Assembly (NCBI GenBank): GCA_045636425.1
Contig: JAZTXM010000002.1
Location: forward strand, 62,001-126,000
Origin: UMGS1883 sp045636425
GTDB lineage: Bacteria > Bacillota > Clostridia > UMGS1883
DNA: 64,000 bases
Reading direction: 5' to 3'
A program made the translations under genes and the position numbers. The notes under the pieces were generated by a model, which saw nothing but the letters and a program-made list of their open reading frames with translations, was not told the origin of the DNA and searched no databases. Below, piece after piece: positions 52,496-60,012 of this stretch (within the stretch, counting starts at the first letter, position 1; each line of letters begins with the position of its first letter).

Positions 52496-52524
52496 ATTAT
52501 ATCAAATTTCTCCCCGTAAGTCAA
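52496..52524 (-). promoter_or_regulatory. Promoter of the SGNH-MBOAT(-lysR) unit
   Basis: The minus strand has TTGACT (52524-52519), a 17-base spacer and a perfect TATAAT (52501-52496), 28 bases before the start codon. Confidence 0.87.
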
Positions 52525-52581
52525 TACTCAGCTATTTAAGTTCCATTCCCAAAAGCACCTGAATAAATTTCAAATTTTCTA

Positions 52582-52610
52582 TTGACAATTTCTTTAAAGC
52601 ATGTTACCAT
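52582..52610 (+). promoter_or_regulatory. Promoter of the TRAP-type permease operon
   Basis: TTGACA (52582-52587), a 17-base spacer and TACCAT (52605-52610) lie 55 bases before the permease ATG. It is divergent from the SGNH-MBOAT promoter, so a shared regulator, perhaps the LysR protein, could act between them. Confidence 0.65.
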
Positions 52611-52665
52611 ATAACCGTATCGGAATACATATTATAACCATTTCAGAATGTATGGAGGTTTTTTT

Positions 52666-54024
52666 ATGCCACAAGCTTTTGTTTACTTAGGCATTCTTCT
52701 TCTGGTCGTGATTGTGTGGTTCGCACTTTTTAAACGACCTGTTTATGAAGCAATCTTACTTAGTTTTATAGTTCTTCTTACTGTAAGCGGGACATGGAAA
52801 AACGTAGGAAGTTACATAGAAGCAGGGCTTTCTACAAATCTTATTTATTCAATGACGTCATTCGTTGCAATGTCCATAGTCCTTTCAAAAACGAAGATTA
52901 TTGATGGTTGCGTTGCAATTATCCTCTCTCTTCTCGGACGGATAAGAGGCGGTGCAGGATATGTATCGGTTATTGCATCAAGCTTTATGGGTGCTCTTTC
53001 GGGAAGCGGTCCCGGAAATATAATGGCTACCGGAACTCTTACGGTCCCCGCTATGATTAAATCAGGCTTTCCCCGCGAACTGGCAGGCAATATTGTAAGC
53101 AATGCAAGCTATATGGGGAATATGATTCCGCCTTCTTCAAACATTGTTGCCGCAATGGGTGCCTTTGTTGCACTCTATCCCGATTACAGTCTTTCACAGG
53201 GGCAATTCTGGATTATTTTGTGGGGGATTTCTTTGTGGTTTATTTTGCAGAGAATGATTATGGTATGGACTTTCTGCAAATATTATAAGGTTGAACCCCT
53301 GAGCAAAGATCAGCTTCCTAACCTGAAAGAAGTATTAAAAGAAAGCTGGCAGGGGCTTTTGCTTCCCATCATAATTCTTCTCCCCTTTGTTCTTGACTAT
53401 ATGTTCAAAGACACCTTCTTTACCGAAAGGTTAGGCAAAGACGGTGCCAAAGCACTTTCAAACTCGCTTCTTCTGTTTATTGCAGGCATCGCTGTAATTT
53501 ACACCTGCCTGATTGTTAAAGATAAAAGAACTGTTACTCCTGCAAAAATTGCCGATATGTTTGCAAATGGAGTAAAGTCCATTTCCCCTGCAATCGGTGT
53601 TTGTATACTCGGTTATATGGTAGGGGCACTCTTTAAAGATGTAAATGTCGCAACGCAGATGGAAGAATTCATAGTTTCAATGAATTTCAGTAAGTTCGGT
53701 ATGATAATCTTTATTTGCCTTCTTACCTGCTTTTTAGGAATGGTTATTCCCGGTTCTTCATTAGTTGTAATATTTGGTCCCACATTTATTTCCACATTGG
53801 CAACCGTCGGTGTAAATCCGCTTCTGGCTGCCGCAATGCTTCCCTGTATTTGCGGCGTAATGTGCGGAATCACTCCTCCCCTGGGGCTGGGCTTGTATGC
53901 AGGCATGACTCTTTCAGAGGCAGAATTCGGTAAAACCTTCAGGAATAACCTCTGGTGGGTTGCGACTCAGTTTATTATGCAAGTAATATGTCTTATGGGC
54001 TGGCTTCCGATTATGGGACTTTAA
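52666..54024 (+). CDS. TRAP-type transporter large permease (DctM-like)
   Basis: A 452-aa membrane protein with about twelve hydrophobic segments in the DctM/IT-superfamily pattern: SFMGALSGSGPGNIMATGTLTVPAMIKSGF, NIVSNASYMGNMIPPSSNI, VIPGSSLVVIFGPT, and the C-terminal GITPPLGLGLYAGMTLSEAEFG. TRAP large subunits move organic acids such as C4-dicarboxylates or uronates with a sodium gradient. No DctP binding-protein gene is present, and the only partner is an 88-aa membrane protein. The ATG at 52666 has GGAGG seven bases upstream. The substrate is unknown; sodium coupling would suit the Na+-type ATP synthase seen here. Confidence 0.86.
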   Translation: MPQAFVYLGILLLVVIVWFALFKRPVYEAILLSFIVLLTVSGTWKNVGSYIEAGLSTNLIYSMTSFVAMSIVLSKTKIIDGCVAIILSLLGRIRGGAGYVSVIASSFMGALSGSGPGNIMATGTLTVPAMIKSGFPRELAGNIVSNASYMGNMIPPSSNIVAAMGAFVALYPDYSLSQGQFWIILWGISLWFILQRMIMVWTFCKYYKVEPLSKDQLPNLKEVLKESWQGLLLPIIILLPFVLDYMFKDTFFTERLGKDGAKALSNSLLLFIAGIAVIYTCLIVKDKRTVTPAKIADMFANGVKSISPAIGVCILGYMVGALFKDVNVATQMEEFIVSMNFSKFGMIIFICLLTCFLGMVIPGSSLVVIFGPTFISTLATVGVNPLLAAAMLPCICGVMCGITPPLGLGLYAGMTLSEAEFGKTFRNNLWWVATQFIMQVICLMGWLPIMGL

Positions 54025-54041
54025 AATAAGGAGGGAATTAT

Positions 54042-54308
54042 ATGAAGAAAACCATTGAAAAAATTTCATCTGTTCTCAAAACTATTTTTGGCTATGGTAT
54101 AATGCTTACGCTTTTTGCAGGCGGATTTACTTTCTTCGGATATATTGCCGCTCTTATAATCGGCGGTGAAACTGCCGTCACTATATGTGATTTTATTTAC
54201 AACACTTTCGTCCCGAAATTTGTTTACCTGACGTCAGTTTTGGTGCTTTTAGGTCTCCTTACTATGTATCTTGACGGTAAGCATGAATTGACATCCAAGA
54301 AAAAATAA
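54042..54308 (+). CDS. Small two-helix membrane protein linked to the TRAP-type permease
   Basis: An 88-aa protein with two hydrophobic segments (about residues 13-41, FGYGIMLTLFAGGFTFFGYIA..., and 58-77, FVYLTSVLVLLGLLTMYL) and a charged C-terminus. GGAGG lies nine bases before the ATG, and the gene follows the permease stop by 17 bases, so the two are co-expressed. It is shorter than a normal DctQ (about 150-200 aa, four helices) and lies after rather than before the large subunit. It may be a reduced small subunit, but I cannot place it in a family. Confidence 0.78.
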   Translation: MKKTIEKISSVLKTIFGYGIMLTLFAGGFTFFGYIAALIIGGETAVTICDFIYNTFVPKFVYLTSVLVLLGLLTMYLDGKHELTSKKK

Positions 54309-54314
54309 TATCAG

Positions 54315-54342
54315 AAAGTGCGGTGTTAAGCCGCACTTTTTT
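54315..54342 (+). terminator. Terminator of the TRAP-type operon
   Basis: The stem AAAGTGCGG / CCGCACTTT around a 7-base loop is followed by more T residues, just after the small membrane protein gene. Confidence 0.9.
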
Positions 54343-54368
54343 ATGTTCCTTTTAATTTCTAAAAAAAA

Positions 54369-54397
54369 CTTTACTAATTAAGCCATTTGTGGTAGAA
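54369..54397 (+). promoter_or_regulatory. Promoter of trpS and probably the following cell-wall genes
   Basis: TTTACT (54369-54374), a 17-base spacer and TAGAAT (54392-54397) lie 40 bases before trpS. No T-box or other leader fits in the short space. Confidence 0.65.
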
Positions 54398-54437
54398 TAT
54401 AGAAAGATATGTAAAATGGCAAAAGAGGTATCTATTT

Positions 54438-55442
54438 ATGATTAATGATAAAAAAGTAATTTTTTCGGGCATTCAGCCCTCCAGTGATTCCGTTACTCTC
54501 GGAAATTACCTGGGAGCACTTAAAAACTGGGTTACACTTCAGGACGAATACAGCTGTATTTTCAGCGTGGTAGACATGCACGCAATCACTGTTAGGCAGG
54601 AGCCCTCTCAGCTTCGGAAGAACACTCTTTCCCTGCTTGCCCAGTACATTGCCTGCGGACTTGATGCAGAAAAGAACATTATGTTCATTCAGAGCCATGT
54701 TCCCCAGCACGCAGAGCTTAGTTGGATACTTAACTGTTTCACACAGATGGGTGAGCTTAATCGTATGACGCAGTTTAAGGACAAAAGCCAAAAGCACCCC
54801 GAAAATATAAATGCAGGTCTTTACACATATCCTGTTCTGATGGCGGCGGATATTCTTCTTTATCAGACCGACCTTGTACCCGTAGGCGTTGACCAGAAGC
54901 AGCATTTGGAGCTTGCAAGAGATATTGCACACCGTTTTAACACTCTTTACAGCGACACATTCGTAATCCCCGATGCATACATTCCCGAAAAGAGTGCAGG
55001 GGCAAAGATTATGAGCCTGCAAACTCCCACGGCTAAAATGAGTAAGAGCGACCCCAATCCCAACGGATGTATTTTCCTGCTTGATAAGCCCGAAGATATT
55101 ATCCGCAAGGTAAAAAGAGCCGTTACCGACTCCGAGACGGAAATTGCTTACCGCGAAGGCAAGGACGGCGTGAATAACCTTCTTACCATTTACTCAACTG
55201 TTACAGGAAAGACAATAGATGAAGCCGTTAATGAATTTTCCGGCAAGGGGTACGGTGATTTCAAGCTTGCAGTAGGCGAAGCTGTGGCAGAGCATCTTCG
55301 TCCCATTCAGCAAAAATATGATGAGCTTATGAAAAACCGCGATTACCTTGAGAGTATATACAAAAACGGAGCGGAAGCGGCTTACGGCATAGCCCGCCGC
55401 ACGCTGACCAAAGTAAAGAAAAAAGTCGGATTTATCATCTGA
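54438..55442 (+). CDS. trpS: Tryptophan--tRNA ligase
   Basis: Class I synthetase (334 aa, normal length) that charges tRNA-Trp. It has the N-terminal FSGIQPSSDSVTLGNYLGALKNW with the HIGH-like element GNYLG, the Trp-pocket region YPVLMAADILLYQTDLVPVGVDQKQH, and the KMSKS loop TAKMSKSDPN near residue 197. AGAGG precedes the ATG. The next gene starts 44 bases after its stop with no terminator between, so trpS may be read through into the wall-polymer genes. Confidence 0.98.
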   Translation: MINDKKVIFSGIQPSSDSVTLGNYLGALKNWVTLQDEYSCIFSVVDMHAITVRQEPSQLRKNTLSLLAQYIACGLDAEKNIMFIQSHVPQHAELSWILNCFTQMGELNRMTQFKDKSQKHPENINAGLYTYPVLMAADILLYQTDLVPVGVDQKQHLELARDIAHRFNTLYSDTFVIPDAYIPEKSAGAKIMSLQTPTAKMSKSDPNPNGCIFLLDKPEDIIRKVKRAVTDSETEIAYREGKDGVNNLLTIYSTVTGKTIDEAVNEFSGKGYGDFKLAVGEAVAEHLRPIQQKYDELMKNRDYLESIYKNGAEAAYGIARRTLTKVKKKVGFII

Positions 55443-55486
55443 GAAGCGTGCCGCTTCACCCACACATGGAAAAAGAGGTAACTGTT

Positions 55487-56548
55487 ATGATAAGCAACAA
55501 CAACATACTGATTACTTTTATTGTAGCGTTTATAATCACATTTATCACCACGCCCTTTGTAAAAAAGCTTGCTTTCAGGGTGGGTGCGGTTGACGTTCCG
55601 AAGGATAGCCGCCGTATGCACAAGAAGCCCACGGCAAGGCTTGGCGGACTTGCGATTTTCTTAGGATTTATTATAAGCACCGTAGCCTTTGCAAACATTA
55701 CAAAGGAGCTTGCAGGAATCCTGATTGGCTGTGCAATTATTGTAACGCTCGGTATTTTTGACGATATATATGCCCTGAGCGCAAAGCTTAAGCTTGTGAT
55801 TCAGCTTGTTGCCGCATTGTGTCCCGTTCTCATGGGGCTTCAGATTGACTTCATCCGTGTCCCCTCTTTTATATCTGATTACGGATATATCGGTCTGGGC
55901 TGGGCGGCAATCCCCGTTACCGTTATATGGATTGTGGGTATCACAAATGCCATCAATCTTCTTGACGGACTTGACGGGCTTGCTTGCGGAGTATCTTCCA
56001 TTTCGGCACTCACTCTTTTATGTATCGCAATCATAGTTGGTGAGCCTGTTGTAGCGTTTGTGACAAGTGCTCTTGCAGGGGCGTGTATAGGCTTTCTTCC
56101 CTACAACTTTAACCCTGCCAAGCTCTTTATGGGAGATACCGGTTCGCTTTTCCTTGGATTTGTCCTTTCAACAATATCCGTACAGGGACTTTTTAAGGGC
56201 TATGCCGTTATAAGTATTGCGGCTCCCCTTCTTATTCTCGGGCTTCCCATATTCGATACTGCATCGGCAATACTCAGAAGGCTTAAAAACCATCAGCCGA
56301 TTATGTCCCCCGACCGCGGGCATCTGCATCACAGATTGATAGATGCAGGTTTTTCGCAGAAGCAGGCAGTTTCCACAATATATATGTTGTGCATTGTTCT
56401 TTGCTCTGCGGCAATTGCTCTCATCGCAACAGGGGCAATATCCTGGTGGGTTTTCCTGGCAGTTATCGTAGGTTTCATTCTGTTTCTTTGGGCAACGCCT
56501 CATCTTATTGAACTGCACTCGGAAAAAGAAGATAATAATAACAAGTAA
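55487..56548 (+). CDS. tagO: Undecaprenyl-phosphate GlcNAc-1-phosphate transferase (TagO/WecA family)
   Basis: Polytopic membrane enzyme (353 aa, about eleven helices) that starts wall-polymer synthesis by moving GlcNAc-1-P (or a related sugar) from UDP-GlcNAc to undecaprenyl phosphate. Key motifs are VPKDSRRMHKKPTARLGG, the DDIYAL metal site, NAINLLDGLDGLACG, FNPAKLFMGDTGSLFLGF and the His-rich SPDRGHLHHRLIDAG. It differs from MraY by this HLHHRL pattern. The ATG at 55487 has AAAGAGG eight bases upstream; an earlier start at 55448 has no ribosome site. The wecB gene follows after 15 bases, making UDP-ManNAc for the same pathway. Confidence 0.94.
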   Translation: MISNNNILITFIVAFIITFITTPFVKKLAFRVGAVDVPKDSRRMHKKPTARLGGLAIFLGFIISTVAFANITKELAGILIGCAIIVTLGIFDDIYALSAKLKLVIQLVAALCPVLMGLQIDFIRVPSFISDYGYIGLGWAAIPVTVIWIVGITNAINLLDGLDGLACGVSSISALTLLCIAIIVGEPVVAFVTSALAGACIGFLPYNFNPAKLFMGDTGSLFLGFVLSTISVQGLFKGYAVISIAAPLLILGLPIFDTASAILRRLKNHQPIMSPDRGHLHHRLIDAGFSQKQAVSTIYMLCIVLCSAAIALIATGAISWWVFLAVIVGFILFLWATPHLIELHSEKEDNNNK

Positions 56549-56563
56549 TATCAGGAGGAAGTT

Positions 56564-57703
56564 ATGATTAAAGTATTTACCGTTTTCGGCACAAGACCCG
56601 AAGCAATTAAAATGGCTCCGCTTATTTATGAGCTTAAATCCCGCCCTTCAATTGACTGTAAGGTCTGCGTTACCGCACAGCACCGCGAAATGCTTGATAT
56701 GGTAATGAATCTTTTTGAATTGAAGCCGGATTTTGACCTTAATATTATGACTGAAAGACAGACTCTTGCAGGTATTACCACCAAGGCTCTTACAGGACTT
56801 GAAGAAGTTTTCCGTCAGGAAAAGCCTGACCTTGTACTTGTCCATGGGGACACCTCTACTACATTTGCAGGAAGTCTGGCGGCTTACTATAATCAGATAA
56901 AAGTAGGTCACGTGGAGGCAGGTCTTCGTACTTATGATAAGTATTTCCCCTTCCCCGAAGAAATGAACCGCCGTCTTACCGGAGCAATTGCAGACCTTCA
57001 TTTCTCTCCCACAAAAAATAATCGTGCGAATCTTATAAATGAAGGCATAAATCCCGATAGTATTTTTGTAACGGGAAATACTGTAATTGATGCATTCAAG
57101 ACAACTATCAAGCGTGATTTCTCCTTTGTAGGAACACCGCTTGAAGGAATAGATATGGATAAGCGTTTTATATTAATGACTGCTCACCGCAGAGAAAATT
57201 TAGGTCAGCCTCTTGAAAACATATGCAAAGCGGTGGCAAGACTTGTCCGCGATTTCCCCGATATTGAGGTTATTTACCCTGTTCATCTTAACCCTGCCGT
57301 AAGGGAAACTGCAAACGCAATCCTCGGAAATATCCCCAGAGTTCATTTGGTTGAGCCTCTTGACGTTGACGTACTTCATAACGCAATGGCAAAGGCACAT
57401 CTTATTCTTACTGATTCCGGCGGACTTCAGGAGGAGGCTCCCGCACTGGGTAAGCCCGTACTTGTTCTCCGCGGAGAAACGGAAAGACCGGAAGCGGCAG
57501 AAGCAGGTACTGTTAAAATTGCCGGTACTGAGGAAGATATTATTTATTCATTGGCTTCTCAGCTCCTTACGGACGAGGAAGAGTACCACAAAATGAGCGT
57601 GGCGGTTAATCCCTATGGCGACGGCAATGCATCAAGAAGAATCACCGATGCAATTTTGTACCACTTCGGAATAACAAGCGTGAGACCTGTAGAGTGGCTA
57701 TAA
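56564..57703 (+). CDS. wecB: UDP-N-acetylglucosamine 2-epimerase (non-hydrolysing)
   Basis: Interconverts UDP-GlcNAc and UDP-ManNAc (379 aa). It shows FGTRPEAIKMAPLIYEL, the catalytic acidic residues in LVHGDTSTTFAGSLAAYYNQIKVGHVEAGLRTYDKYFPFPEEMNRR, TAHRRENLGQPLENIC, and LTDSGGLQEEAPALGKPVLVLR. It is the MnaA/WecB type, used for teichoic-acid-like wall polymers. AGGAGG precedes the ATG. In B. subtilis mnaA lies just upstream of the atp operon, and the same order is seen here. Confidence 0.97.
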   Translation: MIKVFTVFGTRPEAIKMAPLIYELKSRPSIDCKVCVTAQHREMLDMVMNLFELKPDFDLNIMTERQTLAGITTKALTGLEEVFRQEKPDLVLVHGDTSTTFAGSLAAYYNQIKVGHVEAGLRTYDKYFPFPEEMNRRLTGAIADLHFSPTKNNRANLINEGINPDSIFVTGNTVIDAFKTTIKRDFSFVGTPLEGIDMDKRFILMTAHRRENLGQPLENICKAVARLVRDFPDIEVIYPVHLNPAVRETANAILGNIPRVHLVEPLDVDVLHNAMAKAHLILTDSGGLQEEAPALGKPVLVLRGETERPEAAEAGTVKIAGTEEDIIYSLASQLLTDEEEYHKMSVAVNPYGDGNASRRITDAILYHFGITSVRPVEWL

Positions 57704-57795
57704 TTTATGGAATCTTTGGCATATTTTAATAAAAAAAGAATTTTTTGTTAAAATATTGCTGTTTCCTTTGAATTTTTGAACAGATGAGGTATACT

Positions 57796-58032
57796 ATGAA
57801 AAATCCCGATAGAAAAACACTTTTAGCACTGGGGGCTATTACAGAGCTTGGGCTTAACATTGTAATTTCCTTTTTGCTGTGGATTTTAATAGCCTCATGG
57901 GTTAAAAGCACTTTTTCTTTGGGAAACTATGTGATGATAATCGGAATTCTTCTCGGTTTGGGAAGTGCCTCGTTATCGTGCTTTAAATTCTACAAATCTG
58001 CTGTTGGGGAGGACAATAATGAAAAAAATTGA
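57796..58032 (+). CDS. atpZ: AtpZ/AtpI-like small membrane protein of the ATP synthase operon
   Basis: A 78-aa protein with two transmembrane helices: LLALGAITELGLNIVISFLLWILIASW and GNYVMIIGILLGLGSASLSCFKFYK. This is the pattern of AtpZ/AtpQ-type proteins, often encoded before atpI, which may act in assembly or Mg2+ supply. The ATG at 57796 follows a GAGG site; an ATG at 57784 overlaps that site. The gene overlaps atpI by 14 bases. Its weak sequence conservation makes the family name moderately sure. Confidence 0.8.
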   Translation: MKNPDRKTLLALGAITELGLNIVISFLLWILIASWVKSTFSLGNYVMIIGILLGLGSASLSCFKFYKSAVGEDNNEKN

Positions 58033-58408
58033 TTCCGTATACCGGGAAGCCTTTAAAATAATCTTGATTGTATTCCTTATGGGCATAATTGAATTCGCTT
58101 TATTTACAGTGTTTTTGTCCCTGAGAATTGACATATTGTTAGGAACATTATACGGATGCAGCTTCGTGGGTTTTAACTTGCTGTTCCTCGCTCACAGCGT
58201 AAAAAAAGCTGCGGAGAAAAGTGAAAATGGTGCAAAAGCATATATGGCATCAACCTACACTGTCCGTATGCTGTTCACTGCCGCAGCGGTAATTATTGCA
58301 GCAAACATTTCATATATACACTTCTGGGCGGCAATCATCCCTCTGTTTTTCCAGCGTATTGCCGTAACAATCGTACCCTTTATAAATAAAAGGAGTGAAA
58401 AATCTTGA
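58019..58408 (+). CDS. atpI: ATP synthase subunit I
   Basis: A 129-aa membrane protein with four predicted helices (FKIILIVFLMGIIEFALFTVF, ILLGTLYGCSFVGFNLLFLAH, RMLFTAAAVIIAANISYIHFW, IIPLFFQRIAVTIVPFI), the usual AtpI plan. AtpI aids assembly of the c-ring; in Na+-type enzymes it is part of the operon as well. GGGGAGG lies six bases before the ATG. The stop overlaps the TTG start of atpB. Confidence 0.85.
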   Translation: MKKIDSVYREAFKIILIVFLMGIIEFALFTVFLSLRIDILLGTLYGCSFVGFNLLFLAHSVKKAAEKSENGAKAYMASTYTVRMLFTAAAVIIAANISYIHFWAAIIPLFFQRIAVTIVPFINKRSEKS

Positions 58409-59145
58409 ACGTAACGGTTGAAGGACCTCAAATATTGTTTGAAATTCCCCTGTTTGGAGGAATACCGATAACAGAAACCATCCTCGGCGGCTGGATTATT
58501 GTCGCCGTCGTTTCGCTGATAGCATTTATTCTGGGAAGAAATTTAAGGGTCCGCAACCCCTCAAAAAGACAGCTCGCTGCAGAAAAGCTTGTATCCATGC
58601 TATATGGTCTGGTTGGCGATACAATGGGAAAGCATAATCTTCGGTTTGCGCCCCTTATAGGAACGCTTTTTTGCTACTCTATATTCAGCAGCTTGTCAGG
58701 ACTTACGGGAATGCGTGCACCTACAGGCGACCTTAATACAACGCTTGCCTTCGCACTTATGATATTCTTCCTTATTCAGTTCGGAAATATAAAAAACAAA
58801 GGCATTGGCGGTTGGCTTAAGGGCTTTACTGAGCCTGTGGCAGTCATAACGCCCCTTAATCTCATAAGTGAAATAGCAAATCCCATTTCAATGGCTTTCC
58901 GTCATTTCGGAAACATTGCCTCGGGAATCGTTATAACAACGCTTATCTATGCTGCACTGGCTGCACTCAGCAATACACTTCTCGGCTGGATTCCGATTTT
59001 GGGAGATATTCCACTTCTTCAAGTCGGGCTCCCCGCTCTTCTTTCAATATACTTTGATGTATTTACAAGCTTTCTGCAGGCCTACATTATTTCCATGCTT
59101 GCCATGGTATACGTGGGCGGTGCAAATGAAATAAGTGAAGCCTGA
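58405..59145 (+). CDS. atpB: ATP synthase Fo subunit a
   Basis: Stator channel subunit (246 aa) that, with the c-ring, passes Na+ or H+ across the membrane. The essential Arg is in NPISMAFRHFGNIASG, and the C-terminal helix carries QAYIISMLAMVYVGGA. The length is typical for the short Bacillota form. It appears to start with TTG at 58405, overlapping the atpI stop (cttgaa), with AGGAG nine bases upstream. No better ATG is present before conserved sequence begins, so TTG is accepted. Confidence 0.95.
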   Translation: MNVTVEGPQILFEIPLFGGIPITETILGGWIIVAVVSLIAFILGRNLRVRNPSKRQLAAEKLVSMLYGLVGDTMGKHNLRFAPLIGTLFCYSIFSSLSGLTGMRAPTGDLNTTLAFALMIFFLIQFGNIKNKGIGGWLKGFTEPVAVITPLNLISEIANPISMAFRHFGNIASGIVITTLIYAALAALSNTLLGWIPILGDIPLLQVGLPALLSIYFDVFTSFLQAYIISMLAMVYVGGANEISEA

Positions 59146-59203
59146 CAGGGCTTAAAACACGAATATTAATTGATATTATATATATTCTTTGGAGGTATTT
59201 ATT

Positions 59204-59449
59204 ATGGAAATGGCAATTATTAAAGCAGCATCAGCTATCGGTGCAGGTCTTGCGATGATCGCAGGTATCGGACCCGGTATCGGTCAGGGTTATGCGGCAG
59301 GTAAAGCTGCGGAGGCAGTAGGCCGTCAGCCCGAAGCAAAGGGTGAAATCACATCTACCATGCTCTTTGGTTGTGCGGTTGCAGAATCAACAGGTATTTA
59401 CGGTCTTGTTGTTGCAATGATTCTTCTCTTTGCTAACCCCTTCATTTAA
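59204..59449 (+). CDS. atpE: ATP synthase Fo subunit c with sodium-binding signature
   Basis: Rotor-ring proteolipid (81 aa, two helices). Helix 1 has GIGPGIGQGYAAGKAAEAV and helix 2 has VAESTGIYGL. Gln28, Val59, Glu61 and Ser62, with Thr63 next, match Gln32, Val63, Glu65, Ser66 and Thr67 of the Ilyobacter tartaricus c subunit, the known Na+ ligands, with a constant offset of four. The ring should therefore bind Na+ rather than only H+. The ATG at 59204 has GGAGG eight bases upstream; an earlier in-frame start at 59189 is not supported. Confidence 0.96.
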   Translation: MEMAIIKAASAIGAGLAMIAGIGPGIGQGYAAGKAAEAVGRQPEAKGEITSTMLFGCAVAESTGIYGLVVAMILLFANPFI

Positions 59450-59460
59450 TTAAAAACGGC

Positions 59461-59480
59461 GGGGTAGCTTTTGTTACCCC
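59461..59480 (+). other. Intergenic mRNA hairpin between atpE and atpF
   Basis: An 8-bp stem (GGGGTAGC with GTTACCCC, one G-U pair) and a TTTT loop lie 12 bases after the atpE stop. There is no T-run after it, so it is not a terminator. It may protect the 3' end of an atpE message and help raise c-subunit output. Confidence 0.5.
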
Positions 59481-59505
59481 ACAAGAACAATGAGGAGGTT
59501 AAAAA

Positions 59506-60012
59506 ATGCAAAAATTTCAGGAATTTGTGTCAATTGCCCCGTGGACTATAATATTCACTTGGGCAAATCTGCTTCTCCTGCTTTTTATATTAAAAAAACT
59601 CCTATTCAAGCCAATTACAAACGTACTTGCCCAGCGTGAAAACGAAGTGGGCGAAATGTATAAAAAGGCTGAGGAGGCACAGAAAAACGCTGAGGAAATG
59701 GAAAGTGAGTATACAGAGAAGCTTTCCTTTGCAAAGGAAGAAGCTTCCAAAATCATGAAAGAAGCTACCCGTGAGGCGAGCCTTAAGGGTGAGGCAATAA
59801 TTTCCGAGGCACAGAAAAAAGCTCAGGCTGCTATGGAAAAGGCAGAAAAGCAAATTGAGCAGGAGAAAAAAGCCGCAGTAAGCGAAATCAAAAGCGATAT
59901 TGCTTCCATTGCGATTTCTGTTGCCCAAAAGGTTATTGAAAAAGATATTAATGAAAGCGACTACAAAAGACTTGTAGAAGATTTTATAGACGGCAGAGGT
60001 GAAGATAAATGA
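59506..60012 (+). CDS. atpF: ATP synthase Fo subunit b
   Basis: Peripheral stalk subunit (168 aa): an N-terminal membrane helix (IAPWTIIFTWANLLLLLFILKKLLF) followed by a long charged coiled coil (about residues 40-150) that joins Fo to F1 through the delta subunit. The length is normal for a Bacillota b subunit, and only one b gene is present. GAGGAGG precedes the ATG. The stop overlaps atpH by 4 bases. Confidence 0.96.
   Translation: MQKFQEFVSIAPWTIIFTWANLLLLLFILKKLLFKPITNVLAQRENEVGEMYKKAEEAQKNAEEMESEYTEKLSFAKEEASKIMKEATREASLKGEAIISEAQKKAQAAMEKAEKQIEQEKKAAVSEIKSDIASIAISVAQKVIEKDINESDYKRLVEDFIDGRGEDK

Noticed and set aside
54432..55022. Minus-strand frame of 196 codons opposite trpS
   Set aside because: trpS is certain from its motifs; the antisense frame has no domain or start signals.
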